Positions 7,409 through 15,996 of a DNA stretch of 17,529 nucleotides are shown here, piece after piece. The stretch is from Herminiimonas sp. (GTDB lineage Bacteria; Pseudomonadota; Gammaproteobacteria; Burkholderiales; Burkholderiaceae). The first letter of the stretch is position 1; every line of letters begins with the position of its first letter. Position numbers and translations under genes: made by a program. The notes beneath the pieces are model-generated. The model saw only the letters and a program-made list of their open reading frames with translations. It was not told the origin of the DNA and did no database searches. The stretch covers positions 1 to 17,529 of the forward strand of contig JACMQD010000400.1 in the NCBI GenBank assembly GCA_014377155.1, given 5' to 3'.

Positions 7409-7419
7409 AGCAGGATGAT

Positions 7420-8079
7420 ATGGAACTGATCGACTTGCTGCGGCAGGCAGCGCCGGTGCTGCTGCGTGGAACTGGTTATACGCTGATATTTGCAATCGCT
7501 TCCATGGGTGGCGGGCTGGTGCTGGGTTTCGTGCTGGCGGTGGCACGCATCATCCCGTGGCCGTTGCTGCGATGGCCTGCGGCGATTTACGTCAGCCTGA
7601 TGCGCGGCACCCCCTTGCTGGTTCAGGTATTCATCATCTATTACGGCTTGCCCAGTATCGGCATCGAATTTTCACCGCTGACAGCGGGAATTTTGGCTTT
7701 GAGCCTGAATGCCGGAGCTTATCTGTCCGAAAGCATCCGGGGCGCGATTCTTGGCGTGAGCAAAGGCCAATGGTCGGCCAGTGCCAGCCTCGGTCTGAAT
7801 TATGCCCAGACCCTGCGCTACATCGTGGTGCCGCAAGCATTGCGCATAGCAGTGCCGTCAATGAGCAACACGCTGATCAGCCTGCTCAAAGATACGTCGC
7901 TGGTGTCCGTCATTACCGTGACCGAGCTCATGCTGGCTACCAAGGAAGTGATTGCCACCACTTTTCGCCCATTGCCGTTATATATCGCTGCGGCGTTGAT
8001 TTACTGGTGCCTCAGTGCGTGCTTCGAGCTGCTGCAGCATCGGCTGGAAAAAAGGCTGCAGCGCGCGCACGGTAATTAA
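7420..8079 (+). CDS. Amino-acid ABC transporter permease, cystine-type (YecS/TcyL)-like
   Basis: The 219-residue inner-membrane protein has the HisMQ-type permease layout with about five helices. It contains RGTGYTLIFAI (16-26), SLMRGTPLLVQVFIIYYGLP (59-78) and the cytoplasmic EAA-type loop that contacts the ATPase, around residues 118-140 (SASASLGLNYAQTLRYIVVPQA), followed by LLKDTSLVSVITVTEL (155-170). These stretches run close to E. coli YecS, the cystine permease. AGGA at 7412-7415 serves as a short-spaced ribosome-binding site before ATG 7420. The gene lies just after an intrinsic terminator. No ATP-binding gene follows, so the ATPase must be encoded elsewhere. Family certainty is high; cystine as substrate is inferred from the pair. 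Confidence 0.92.
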   Translation: MELIDLLRQAAPVLLRGTGYTLIFAIASMGGGLVLGFVLAVARIIPWPLLRWPAAIYVSLMRGTPLLVQVFIIYYGLPSIGIEFSPLTAGILALSLNAGAYLSESIRGAILGVSKGQWSASASLGLNYAQTLRYIVVPQALRIAVPSMSNTLISLLKDTSLVSVITVTELMLATKEVIATTFRPLPLYIAAALIYWCLSACFELLQHRLEKRLQRAHGN

Positions 8080-8123
8080 TGTGTGCAGTCGGGCCCAGTG
8101 GACTCTAACCGGAGGACATTGGC

Positions 8124-8225
8124 ATGGGCAAGGCACCCTTTGTATTGCGATTCAGAACAGGTGTGATGTCCTTATGTGCTTGCCAACCACATCCCGTTCT
8201 TCGAAACCTCAGGTGCGTTTTTTGA
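8124..8225 (+). CDS. Possible small ORF downstream of the permease (33 aa, doubtful)
   Basis: A strong GGAGGA (8111-8116) lies 7 bases before ATG 8124, which opens a 33-codon frame ending at 8225. The peptide has three cysteines and matches nothing I recognise. Its end overlaps the 3' end of the opposite-strand DUF808 gene by 17 bases. It lies where the missing ABC ATPase might be expected, but it shows no Walker A motif. The main argument for it is the ribosome-binding site, so it may be chance or a remnant. Confidence 0.15.
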   Translation: MGKAPFVLRFRTGVMSLCACQPHPVLRNLRCVF

Positions 8226-9138
8226 AAACCGGCGAGACGATTTTCACGATGCCCAGCGCAATCGTGCCTGCAACGATGCCTGCCACGGCATCGAATACCG
8301 TCGGAAGAACGGCGCCGAGGACACTGCCGATGCCAGGAACGGCAGTCGCCGACAGCGCGAAGTCGTGCGACAGTTTGCTCAGAAAAGGTACCCCGTGTAC
8401 GAGAATGCCGCCGCCTACCATGAACATCGCCGCCGTGCCGACGATCGACAGCGTCTTCATCAGGTAAGGCGCGCCAGTCAGTAAGGCTGCGCCCAGCCGC
8501 TGTTTCAGAGCGCTGGAGGTCTTGCTCAGATGGAGTCCGAGATCGTCGAGTTTCACGATGCCCGCCACAACGCCGTAGACGCCCACGGTCATGATCACCG
8601 CAATGCCGGAGACGACCGCCACTTGCTCGACAAACGCGGCGGTCGCTACCGTGCCCAACGAGATCACAATGATCTCTGCCGACAAAATGAAATCGGTACG
8701 GATCGCGCCCTTGATCTTGTCTTCCTCGAAAGCCACCATATCTGTCGCCGGATCGGCGACGGCTTTGACAAATTCGGTGCGATGCGCTGCATCTTCGGCG
8801 CTGGGCAGAAAGCTATGCGCCAGTTTTTCCACACCCTCGTAGCACAGGTACACACCGCCCACCATCAGCAGCGGCGTGATAGCCCACGGCGCGAATGCAC
8901 TGATCGCCAATGCGGTAGGCACCAGTATCAGCTTGTTCTTGAACGAACCTTTGGCCACTGCCCAGACCACCGGCAGTTCGCGGTCCGCGCTCACGCCGGA
9001 CACCTGCTGCGCATTGAGCGCCAGATCATCGCCCAGTACGCCGGCAGTTTTTTTGGCGGCGACCTTGGTCATCAGCGCGACGTCGTCGAGAACGGTCGTG
9101 ATGTCGTCGAGGAGGGAGAAGAAACTGGCTCCGGCCAT
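8209..9138 (-). CDS. DUF808 family (YedI-like) inner-membrane protein
   Basis: The 309-residue protein begins [19 protein letters not shown] (residues 5-23) and goes on with [20 protein letters not shown] (30-49), the hallmark N-terminus of DUF808/YedI proteins. The rest holds about five to six hydrophobic helices (near 70-100, 155-200, 220-250 and 265-300), with a charged loop (about 105-150) between the first two groups. It ends in a short basic KKRT tail. The function of this family is not established; it is an integral inner-membrane protein. AAGGA lies about 8 bases before the ATG on this strand. A terminator separates it from the upstream M48-like gene, so it probably has its own promoter, which I could not identify. 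Length is as usual for the family. Confidence 0.9.
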   Translation of the reverse strand: MAGASFFSLLDDITTVLDDVALMTKVAAKKTAGVLGDDLALNAQQVSGVSADRELPVVWAVAKGSFKNKLILVPTALAISAFAPWAITPLLMVGGVYLCYEGVEKLAHSFLPSAEDAAHRTEFVKAVADPATDMVAFEEDKIKGAIRTDFILSAEIIVISLGTVATAAFVEQVAVVSGIAVIMTVGVYGVVAGIVKLDDLGLHLSKTSSALKQRLGAALLTGAPYLMKTLSIVGTAAMFMVGGGILVHGVPFLSKLSHDFALSATAVPGIGSVLGAVLPTVFDAVAGIVAGTIALGIVKIVSPVFKKRT

Positions 9139-9162
9139 GGAAAAATCCTTGAAAAAGTTGGA

Positions 9163-9193
9163 ATAAGAAAAGCGGGCGGCTGATGCGCCCGCT
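9163..9193 (-). terminator. Intrinsic terminator after the M48-like lipoprotein gene
   Basis: AGCGGGCG (9171-9178) and CGCCCGCT (9186-9193) form a perfect 8-bp stem with a 7-base loop. On the - strand the stem is followed by TTTTCTTATT. It begins 5 bases after the stop codon of the M48-like gene and ends that transcript before the DUF808 gene. Confidence 0.85.
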
Positions 9194-9197
9194 GTTG

Positions 9198-10307
9198 TTA
9201 TGGCATGAGGGTCGCGTTCGTGTCCTGCTTGGTTTTGAGCAGCGCCAGATTTTTATCCAGATTAATCAGCCGATACGCGGTCGACGGATGAATGGCCGTA
9301 TAGCCGTTGGCCACCGATGCCGGATACGCAGTGGCGAGACGCTGCCAGAATGCGGGCGCGCCGGCTGGATCATAGTCGGCCCGTGCCAGGAAATAGAGCG
9401 CCAGATTGTCGGCTGCAGCATCGAGCTCCTGCGGCAGTGGCCGTACGCCTGCCGTACCCCCCATCATGCTCATGTCGGGATTCAGGCGTATCAGATTGTC
9501 GATGATACCGCCCATGGTGGCATTCATTTTCTGGCGACTGGCGTGTCCCAGGGCGCTGTGGGCCAGTTCTTTCGCCAGCACATAGGCAAGCTCGTCGTCG
9601 GTCTTTGCAAAATTCATCATGCCACGGGTAATCAACACCCGCCTGCCGTCGCCATACGCATTGACGTTCTCGGCATTGCCGAGTTCGATGGCAAAGGCAC
9701 AGGCCACCGTCAGTGGTACGCTGGTTGCGATGTTGGCGCCATTGCGGTTGACAGTCATGCGCAGCGCTGCCGCGCGCGGCGTAACCAGCGGGCTAAGTAT
9801 GCGCGCCACCTGCCGCTCGGCATTCTCGCCTTGTGGCATCGGTTTGTCCTCGACTGCTACCAAGATATCGCCGGCTCGGATTCCGGCCTTGGCCGCGCCG
9901 CTTTTAGGCAATACGCTGGTAATGCGAAGTCGATCATCGAAGCCGAACTGCCGCTGCGCCAGCTCGACGAATTCGGCCGGATAGGAGTATTTGTTCTTGG
10001 CCGTGAAACCCAGCAACTTGCGCGCATTGCCCTTGCACAAAGTGGTGCCGTTGACCAGCAGTGGCGCGGCGACACGGTACAGCCGATCCTGATAGGCCAC
10101 GAGTGTGCGCAGCCCCTGAGGCTCGGGCGCGGCGGCGGTGACAGGTGGCGGCGTGATCGGCTCCTGCCTGGTTGCGCCAGGCACGACTGGCACCGGCGTC
10201 GGCGTGGCGCATGCGGCCATCAACACCGCCACGGGCAACAGCGCGCCACGTCTGGCAAATCTGCATTGCTTCAATTCTTTTGAAACAGCGTGAAGCAATC
10301 GGTGCAT
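9198..10307 (-). CDS. PDZ-containing M48-like lipoprotein with degenerate zinc motif
   Basis: The 369-residue protein has a lipoprotein-type signal peptide: basic RFARR, a hydrophobic core and LMAAC with C33 as the likely lipidated cysteine. A Pro/Thr-rich linker (34-63) follows, then a PDZ-like segment (about 128-190, including [20 protein letters not shown]) and an M48-like domain (about 220-350). Where active M48 enzymes have HExxH, this protein reads [10 protein letters not shown] (246-255), so the first zinc-binding histidine is lysine. The later Glu ligand motif (usually ExxAD) reads DAAAD (296-300). The downstream HPSTAYR (340-346) is kept. It is therefore probably a non-catalytic scaffold or chaperone-like relative. 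Start ATG 10307 is preferred because GGAGAG lies 4 bases upstream; ATG 10319 overlapping the dut stop is the alternative. Confidence 0.85.
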   Translation of the reverse strand: MHRLLHAVSKELKQCRFARRGALLPVAVLMAACATPTPVPVVPGATRQEPITPPPVTAAAPEPQGLRTLVAYQDRLYRVAAPLLVNGTTLCKGNARKLLGFTAKNKYSYPAEFVELAQRQFGFDDRLRITSVLPKSGAAKAGIRAGDILVAVEDKPMPQGENAERQVARILSPLVTPRAAALRMTVNRNGANIATSVPLTVACAFAIELGNAENVNAYGDGRRVLITRGMMNFAKTDDELAYVLAKELAHSALGHASRQKMNATMGGIIDNLIRLNPDMSMMGGTAGVRPLPQELDAAADNLALYFLARADYDPAGAPAFWQRLATAYPASVANGYTAIHPSTAYRLINLDKNLALLKTKQDTNATLMP

Positions 10308-10311
10308 GTAA

Positions 10312-10317
10312 CTCTCC
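10312..10317 (-). promoter_or_regulatory. Ribosome-binding site deciding the M48-like gene start
   Basis: GGAGAG on the - strand lies 4 bases upstream of ATG 10307 and overlaps the alternative ATG at 10319. A start at 10319 would have no visible ribosome-binding site, although its TAATG overlap with dut would allow coupling. This favours the shorter protein. Confidence 0.6.
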
Positions 10318-10318
10318 A

Positions 10319-10768
10319 TTAATGATTTCCGGTGCTGCCGAATCCGCTGGCGCCACGGTCGCTTTCGCCGAACGCATCGACGATCGTGAAGCCGACCTGC
10401 AGCACCGGGACGATGACCAGTTGTGCCAGGCGATCCAGGGGATTGAGCGTGAATTCGCTTTGACCGCGATTCCAGGTCGAGACCATCAGTTGACCTTGGT
10501 AATCCGAGTCGATCAGGCCGACCAAGTTCCCCAGCACGATGCCGTGCTTGTGTCCCATGCCGCTGCGCGGCAGGATCACGGCGGCATAACCGGGGTCGCC
10601 GAGATGAATCGCCAGCCCGGTCGGGATCAGGTGCGTTTCGCCAGGCTTGATGGTGATCGGCGCGTCGATGCAGGCCCGCAGGTCGAGCCCCGCGCTGCCT
10701 GGCGTGGCATAAGCCGGCATCTGGTCTTTCATGCGCGGGTCGAGAATTTTGACGTCTATGTTTTTCAT
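10319..10768 (-). CDS. dut: Deoxyuridine 5'-triphosphate nucleotidohydrolase (dUTPase)
   Basis: The 149-residue protein carries all five trimeric dUTPase motifs in order: [12 protein letters not shown] (21-32), [15 protein letters not shown] (67-81), [11 protein letters not shown] (84-94), LDRLAQLVI (111-119) and the C-terminal Gly-rich [11 protein letters not shown] (138-148). The enzyme cleaves dUTP to dUMP and pyrophosphate, keeping uracil out of DNA and feeding dTMP synthesis. Length is as usual. There is no clear Shine-Dalgarno before ATG 10768. It lies 110 bases downstream of the YidD-like gene on the same strand; coaBC and dut are often neighbours in proteobacteria, so co-transcription is likely. 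Its stop overlaps the alternative start of the M48-like gene. Confidence 0.97.
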   Translation of the reverse strand: MKNIDVKILDPRMKDQMPAYATPGSAGLDLRACIDAPITIKPGETHLIPTGLAIHLGDPGYAAVILPRSGMGHKHGIVLGNLVGLIDSDYQGQLMVSTWNRGQSEFTLNPLDRLAQLVIVPVLQVGFTIVDAFGESDRGASGFGSTGNH

Positions 10769-10878
10769 TAAGAGCAGAGTAGAAAATAAAATTGTTGATG
10801 ACGCACTGTCGCTATTCCGGTCGTTACCGCAGCGCGCAAGTACTCAAGTACCGGGTCTGCGTGCGAGGCGCATGACCA

Positions 10879-11211
10879 TTAGCTGTCGCCGCACCTACCG
10901 CATTCGATTGCATCGCATCCGCTCTCAGCCAGATCGCAAGCGCATTCACCATGATCGGTCGTACCTTTGCGACGTGCGGGGCGCTCCTCGGCACTTTCCT
11001 GCAGCGTCGCAGCCGCTGCCTTGCAAGCCTCGAACTGGCGTGGCATCAAGCGAAAAAATCCAAGCAGTCCGTGCGTCCGAATTGGGTTCTTTCCCACCGA
11101 CGAACAGGTGCCGTCCTGATATAGCACACCATAAGCGCAGCGATAACCCTTGCGCGGCGACAGATAACGCTGGTACGCGCCGATGAGAGCGATGCCGGCA
11201 TGGCGCAGCAT
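10879..11211 (-). CDS. Divergent YidD-like protein (membrane insertion efficiency factor family) with Cys-rich tail
   Basis: The 110-residue protein begins ALIGAYQRYLSPRKGYRCAY (residues 8-27), which matches the start of YidD (amphipathic helix, YQR-x-x-SP, then a conserved Cys). RTHGLLGFFRL (45-55) matches the later YidD helix. The canonical CRFxPTCSxYA core is replaced by RCAYGVLYQDGTCSSVG (24-40), so C25 and C36 are kept with different spacing. The tail beyond residue 85 carries five cysteines (C90, C92, C99, C104, C107), absent from classic YidD. YidD proteins assist YidC/Sec membrane insertion at the inner membrane; whether this variant does so is unknown. It begins 6 bases after the coaBC stop with a weak ribosome-binding site and is likely co-transcribed with coaBC and dut. 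Confidence 0.75.
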   Translation of the reverse strand: MLRHAGIALIGAYQRYLSPRKGYRCAYGVLYQDGTCSSVGKNPIRTHGLLGFFRLMPRQFEACKAAAATLQESAEERPARRKGTTDHGECACDLAESGCDAIECGRCGDS

Positions 11212-11217
11212 CGCGGC

Positions 11218-12411
11218 CTAGCCGATGCGCCTGGCGACTTCACTGATCAACTGCCGCGCCAAGTGCGACTTGTCGGCCAGCGGCAGATGGGTCTGCCCGG
11301 TTGCATCGAACAGGTAAAGCTCGTTTTGGTCCATGCCGAAGGTACGGTGCCCGATATTACCGACCAGCAGCGGAACGTTTTTTCTGCGGCGCTTTTCGGC
11401 GCCGTACTGGAGCAAATTCTCGGATTCGGCGGCGAAGCCGACGCAGTAGGGCGCCGGGTCGAGCGCCGCCACCGCCGCCAGAATATCCGGATTCTGCTCG
11501 AACCGTAGCGTCGGCGGCATGCCGTCGTCCGTCTTTTTCAGCTTGTGCTCGCTCATGTTGGCTACACGCCAGTCGGCCACTGCAGCAACCGCGATGAATA
11601 CATGCTGGCCGGTTACGTGCGACATGACGACGTCATGCATCTGCTGCGCCGTCTGTACATTGATGCGGTGTACGCCATACGGTGTCGACAGCGCAGTCGG
11701 ACCCGACACCAGCGTGACATCGGCGCCGGCTTCGCGTGCAGCGCGGGCTATTGCATAGCCCATCTTGCCGGACGACAGGTTGGTGATGCCGCGCACCGGA
11801 TCGATCGGCTCGAAGGTCGGGCCGGCGGTGATCAGCACACGCTTGCCGCTCAGTTTCTTGTCGTGAAACGATGCAATAACTTCGTGCAGCAAGTGGTCGG
11901 CTTCCAGCATTCGCCCCATGCCCGTCTCGCCACAGGCTTGGTCACCGGCGTCCGGTCCGAGCACCATAATGCGGTCGGCTCTGAGTTGCGCGACGTTGCG
12001 TTGCGTGGCGGCGTTTTGCCACATTTCGACATTCATCGCCGGCGCCACCAGCAGCGGCAAATCCAGTGGGCGCGCTACGCACAAAGTCGAGAGCAGGTCG
12101 TCGCAACCGCCACGCGCGAGCTTGGACATGAAATCGGCCGAGCACGGTGCAATGACAAGCGCATCGGCGTCCCGTGTAAGGTCGATGTGCGGCATATTGT
12201 TAGCGACCCGCGCATCCCACTGATCGGTAAAAACCGGCTTGCCGGATAACGCCTGCATCGTCACCGTCGTGATGAACTGGGTCGCTGCCTGGGTCATCAC
12301 GACCTGTACCGAAGCACCTGCCTTGGTCAGTGCGCGCGTGAATTCTGCGGCCTTGTAGCAGGCGATACCGCCGGTCATGCCGAGTACGATTTTTTTACCA
12401 GCGAGATCCAT
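11218..12411 (-). CDS. coaBC: Bifunctional phosphopantothenoylcysteine decarboxylase / phosphopantothenate-cysteine ligase
   Basis: The 397-residue fusion has both expected halves. The N-terminal CoaC flavoprotein domain (about 1-185) has GMTGGIACYK (11-20), catalytic H75 in MPHIDL, PAMNVEMW (124-131) and C160 in DQACGETGMGRM. The C-terminal CoaB domain (about 188-397) has LITAGPTFEPIDPVRGITN (193-211), AVADWR (277-282) and a Lys-rich loop near K290. It joins cysteine to 4'-phosphopantothenate and decarboxylates the product to 4'-phosphopantetheine in coenzyme A synthesis. GGAGG lies 4 bases before ATG 12411. It follows lspA after 53 bases and precedes the YidD-like gene by 6. All catalytic landmarks are intact. 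Confidence 0.97.
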   Translation of the reverse strand: MDLAGKKIVLGMTGGIACYKAAEFTRALTKAGASVQVVMTQAATQFITTVTMQALSGKPVFTDQWDARVANNMPHIDLTRDADALVIAPCSADFMSKLARGGCDDLLSTLCVARPLDLPLLVAPAMNVEMWQNAATQRNVAQLRADRIMVLGPDAGDQACGETGMGRMLEADHLLHEVIASFHDKKLSGKRVLITAGPTFEPIDPVRGITNLSSGKMGYAIARAAREAGADVTLVSGPTALSTPYGVHRINVQTAQQMHDVVMSHVTGQHVFIAVAAVADWRVANMSEHKLKKTDDGMPPTLRFEQNPDILAAVAALDPAPYCVGFAAESENLLQYGAEKRRRKNVPLLVGNIGHRTFGMDQNELYLFDATGQTHLPLADKSHLARQLISEVARRIG

Positions 12412-12464
12412 GCGGCCTCCGGAAATGGCGTCGTCTGAAGTGTATCAGAGCAAATGTGACATGC

Positions 12465-12971
12465 CTATTTGTTAACCCGACGCAGCTCGTCCAGTATGAA
12501 TAGCGCGGCGCCGATGCAGATCGCGCTGTCGGCGACATTGAATGCCGGGAAGTGCGTTGAACCGTAATGGAAATCCAGAAAGTCGACGACATGCCCGTAC
12601 AGGATGCGGTCGATCACGTTGCCGATCGCGCCACCGAGTATCAGTGCTAGTGCCCAGCAGAACAGTCGCTGGCCGGCATGACGCGTAAGCAGGTAGACGA
12701 TGATCAGTGCAGCGATGATGCCGACTGCTGTGAAGAAATAACGTTGCCATCCCGACTCCGATGACAGGAAGCTGAACGCTGCGCCCTTGTTGTAGACCAG
12801 TACCAGATTGAAAAATGTGGTGATCGGCTTCGATTCGCCGAACACGAACAGTTTCGAGATCGTGATCTTGGTAATCTGGTCCAGCAGGATGATGATCGCC
12901 GCGATGCCTAACCACGGCACCAGGCCGGAAGCCGTCGGCTTATTTGACGAGTAGATTTTTTTAGTTGCCAT
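12465..12971 (-). CDS. lspA: Lipoprotein signal peptidase (signal peptidase II)
   Basis: From ATG 12971 the protein is 168 residues with four membrane helices. Conserved LspA boxes are LLDQITK (29-35), [11 protein letters not shown] (60-70), [10 protein letters not shown] (113-122), HVVDF (127-131) and FNVADSAI (144-151). The conserved aspartates D121, D130 and D148 include the aspartyl protease pair. It removes signal peptides from diacylglyceryl-modified prolipoproteins, presumably including the M48-like lipoprotein of this window. The frame is open to an earlier ATG at 13007, but that codon abuts a 14-bp hairpin; ATG 12971 gives the expected family N-terminus. Neither start has a strong ribosome-binding site, so the start is the weak part of this call. 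It follows ileS, as in many proteobacteria. Confidence 0.94.
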   Translation of the reverse strand: MATKKIYSSNKPTASGLVPWLGIAAIIILLDQITKITISKLFVFGESKPITTFFNLVLVYNKGAAFSFLSSESGWQRYFFTAVGIIAALIIVYLLTRHAGQRLFCWALALILGGAIGNVIDRILYGHVVDFLDFHYGSTHFPAFNVADSAICIGAALFILDELRRVNK

Positions 12972-13008
12972 GGAATGTCGCTGTCGCGTGTTGATTTCGT
13001 GGAGCATG

Positions 13009-13044
13009 CCTGGCGTGCAGCGAAGGTAATCGCTGCACGCCAGG
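13009..13044. repeat. Perfect 14-bp inverted repeat between ileS and lspA
   Basis: CCTGGCGTGCAGCG (13009-13022) and CGCTGCACGCCAGG (13031-13044) are exact reverse complements around an 8-base loop, AAGGTAAT on the + strand. It begins about 12 bases after the ileS stop on the transcribed - strand. No T-run follows on either strand, so it is not a standard intrinsic terminator. It may stabilise or process the ileS-lspA mRNA or act as a dispersed intergenic repeat. Confidence 0.9.
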
Positions 13045-13056
13045 GGTTAAGGAGCG

Positions 13057-15906
13057 TCAGGCAAATTTCCTGACTTCGCCGCGCCCGAACAGATTCGACA
13101 CGCATCGTCCGCATAAACCGTCATGGGTCGGGTCGCTGCCGACGTCTGCGCGATAATGCCAGCAGCGCTCGCACTTGCGGTACGCCGAGGGCGTAACGAC
13201 GATCGCTTCATCGGCCGCGTCGGCGACTTCCGTGACCGTTGCCTGCGATGTGATCAGCACGAATTTGAGATCGTCGCCAACGCTATCGAGCGCCGCGAAT
13301 TTTTCGCCGCTGGCCTTGATCTCGACTTCTGCCTGCAACGATGAACCGATGCTACCGGTGATGCGGATTTCTTCAAGTTGCTTGGTCACCTCGGCACGTT
13401 GCACGCGCAGCACGGCAAATCGCGCCAGCAACGCCGCGGCGTCGGCGACTACCGGCAAGGCATGATAGGTCTGCGTGAAAATCGTATCGCTACCTGCTGC
13501 GAAAGTGTCCTTGTCGGCGAAAATTGCCCATGCTTCTTCGGCCGTAAACGACAGGATCGGCGCCATCAGTCGTAGCATCGACTGCGTGATATGCCAGATC
13601 GCAGTTTGCGCCGAACGGCGCGCTTGCGATGTGGTGCCGCAGGTGTAGAGCCGGTCCTTGAGGATGTCTAGGTAAAAGCCGCCAAGGTCTTCCGAACAGT
13701 ACATCTGCAGTTTCGACACGACTGGATGGAATTCGTAGGTTTTATAATGCGCCAGGATCTCGGCCTGCATCTCTGCCATGCGGGCCAGTGCATAGCGGTC
13801 GATTTCCAGCATGTCGGGCACTGCCACGGCATCGGTCGTGACATTGAAATCGGAGGTATTGGCGAGCAGGAAGCGCAGGGTGTTGCGGATGCGGCGATAC
13901 GCTTCGGTCACGCGCTTGAGGATTTCTTCCGAAATTGACAGCTCGCCGGAATAATCCGTCGATGCCACCCACAGTCGCAGGATGTCGGCGCCGAGCGAAT
14001 CTGAAATTTTTTGCGGCGCGACCACGTTGCCTTGCGACTTCGACATTTTCTTGCCTTCGCCGTCGACCACGAAGCCATGCGTGAGCAATGCCTTGTACGG
14101 CGCGCAGCCGTTGAGCATCGACGATGTCAGTAATGACGAGTGAAACCAGCCGCGATGCTGGTCCGAGCCTTCCAGATACAGGTCGGCAGGAAACTGCGAC
14201 TGCGCCGCATGCGAGCCGCGCAACACCGTCTGGTGGGTCGTGCCGGAATCGAACCAGACGTCCAACGTATCCTTGTTCTTGACGTACAGATCGGCGTCGT
14301 CGCCCAGCAGTTCGCGCGGATCGAGCGCCTGCCAGGCTTCGATGCCACTTTGCGCAATGCGTTGCGCGACCTGTTCCAGCAGCTCGGCCGTACGGGGATG
14401 CAGCTCACCGGTTTCCCTGTGCACGAAAAATGCCATCGGCACGCCCCACTGACGCTGCCGTGACAACGTCCAGTCAGGCCGGTTGGCGATCATGCCATGT
14501 AAGCGGGCCTTGCCCCACGCGGGGAAGAAAGCGGTTTCCTCGATGGCGCGCAACGCCGTTTCGCGCAAGGTCGGGCCGCCATCGCGCGGCGCCACGTCCA
14601 TGCCGGCAAACCATTGCGAGGTGGCGCGATAGATGATCGGTAATTTATGACGCCAGCAGTGCATGTAGCTGTGGTCGAACATGACCAGCTTGAATAGCGA
14701 ACCGACTTCGTCGAGCTTGGCACAGATCGGCTTGGACGCGTCCCAGATCGTCATGCCGCCAAAGAACGGCAACCACGCGGCATAGGTACCGTCGCCCAGC
14801 ACGGGTTTCAGGATTTCGTCGTCCGTCATGCCGTGGGCCTTGCAGGAGATGAAATCGTCGATACCGTACGCAGGCGCGGAATGGACGATGCCGGTGCCCG
14901 CATCGAGCGTCACATAGTCGCCCAGATAGACCGGCGATAGACGGTGGTAGCCAGCATCGATGTCCGCAAAGGGATGCTTGAAATTGACCAGCGACAGCGC
15001 TTCACCCTTGCAGGTTGCGATGATCGTACCTTCCAGTCCGTAGCGCGTCAGGCAGGCCTCGACCAGATCTTCGGCCAGGATCAGCAGCAACGCTTCGCCG
15101 TTGCGCACGGTCTGCACCAGCGCATAGCTGAATTCAGGATGGACATTCAGGGCCTGGTTAGCGGGAATGGTCCACGGCGTAGTGGTCCAGATGACACAAT
15201 AGCCCTTGCCCTCCGGCAGCGAAGTCAGGCCGAATGCAGCGGCGACCTTGTCCGGTTCAGCGAACGGGAAACCGACGTCGATTGCCGGGTCGCGCTTGTC
15301 CTGGTATTCCACTTCGGCTTCAGCCAGCGCCGAGCCGCAGGCGAAACACCAGTTCACCGGTTTGAGGCCACGATACACATAGCCTTTGTCCAGCAGCGTG
15401 CCGAGTGCGCGCAGTTCATCGGCTTCGTTGCCGAAGTCCATAGTCTTGTAAGGATTGTCCCACTCGCCGAGGACGCCCAGCCGGATGAAATCCTTTTTCT
15501 GACGCTCGATCTGCTCGGTTGCATACGCGCGCGATTTGGCCAGCACGTCGGCCGTTGGCAGGCTCTTGCCAAACTGCTTTTCGATCTGGATTTCGATGGG
15601 CATGCCGTGACAATCCCAGCCCGGCACATACTGCGCATCGAAGCCGTCGAGCTGGCGCGTTTTGACGACGATGTCCTTGAGGATCTTGTTGACCGCGTGG
15701 CCGATGTGGATGTCGCCGTTGGCATACGGCGGGCCGTCATGCAGAATGAATTTCGGACGACCAGCCGAGGCCTTGCGAATTTTCTGGTAAAGCTTTTTTT
15801 CTTGCCATTCCTTGACCCATTTCGGCTCGCGCTTGGCGAGGTCGCCACGCATCGGAAACGGCGTTTCGGTCAGGTTGACCGGATACTTGGTTTTTTGTTC
15901 GGACAT
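13057..15906 (-). CDS. ileS: Isoleucyl-tRNA synthetase
   Basis: The 949-residue class I synthetase shows [19 protein letters not shown] with HIGH at 67-70, and KMSKS at 620-624 followed by QGN. An editing domain lies between (about 190-410, with [19 protein letters not shown]). An anticodon-binding region follows. A C-terminal zinc site, CERC (912-915) and CGRC (932-935), is typical of the bacterial proteobacterial-type enzyme. It charges tRNA-Ile and hydrolyses mischarged valine. Length fits the family. Start ATG 15906 gives the standard N-terminus ([20 protein letters not shown]); there is no strong ribosome-binding site. It lies between ribF and lspA on the same strand, the conserved ribF-ileS-lspA order. 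Confidence 0.98.
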   Translation of the reverse strand: MSEQKTKYPVNLTETPFPMRGDLAKREPKWVKEWQEKKLYQKIRKASAGRPKFILHDGPPYANGDIHIGHAVNKILKDIVVKTRQLDGFDAQYVPGWDCHGMPIEIQIEKQFGKSLPTADVLAKSRAYATEQIERQKKDFIRLGVLGEWDNPYKTMDFGNEADELRALGTLLDKGYVYRGLKPVNWCFACGSALAEAEVEYQDKRDPAIDVGFPFAEPDKVAAAFGLTSLPEGKGYCVIWTTTPWTIPANQALNVHPEFSYALVQTVRNGEALLLILAEDLVEACLTRYGLEGTIIATCKGEALSLVNFKHPFADIDAGYHRLSPVYLGDYVTLDAGTGIVHSAPAYGIDDFISCKAHGMTDDEILKPVLGDGTYAAWLPFFGGMTIWDASKPICAKLDEVGSLFKLVMFDHSYMHCWRHKLPIIYRATSQWFAGMDVAPRDGGPTLRETALRAIEETAFFPAWGKARLHGMIANRPDWTLSRQRQWGVPMAFFVHRETGELHPRTAELLEQVAQRIAQSGIEAWQALDPRELLGDDADLYVKNKDTLDVWFDSGTTHQTVLRGSHAAQSQFPADLYLEGSDQHRGWFHSSLLTSSMLNGCAPYKALLTHGFVVDGEGKKMSKSQGNVVAPQKISDSLGADILRLWVASTDYSGELSISEEILKRVTEAYRRIRNTLRFLLANTSDFNVTTDAVAVPDMLEIDRYALARMAEMQAEILAHYKTYEFHPVVSKLQMYCSEDLGGFYLDILKDRLYTCGTTSQARRSAQTAIWHITQSMLRLMAPILSFTAEEAWAIFADKDTFAAGSDTIFTQTYHALPVVADAAALLARFAVLRVQRAEVTKQLEEIRITGSIGSSLQAEVEIKASGEKFAALDSVGDDLKFVLITSQATVTEVADAADEAIVVTPSAYRKCERCWHYRADVGSDPTHDGLCGRCVSNLFGRGEVRKFA

Positions 15907-15944
15907 GATATTTTCAATCTTGGTAATCTGTGCAAAACGGACTG

Positions 15945-15970
15945 GCGCGCTGCGCTGACGCAGCAGGCGC
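15945..15970. repeat. Hairpin in the ribF-ileS intergenic gap
   Basis: GCTGCG (15949-15954) and CGCAGC (15959-15964) form a 6-bp stem with a CTGA loop. After a 2-base bulge, GCGC (15945-15948) pairs with GCGC (15967-15970). It sits in the 90-base gap between ribF and ileS. There is no T-run, so it is probably an mRNA structure rather than a terminator. Confidence 0.5.
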
Positions 15971-15996
15971 GATATTGGCGGCGAATCGGGATAGCT

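Noticed and set aside
9183..10283. A 366-codon open frame on the + strand opposite the M48-like gene
   Set aside because: It is antisense to a gene with a signal peptide, PDZ-like region, M48-like domain and terminator. The translated antisense product has no recognisable features.
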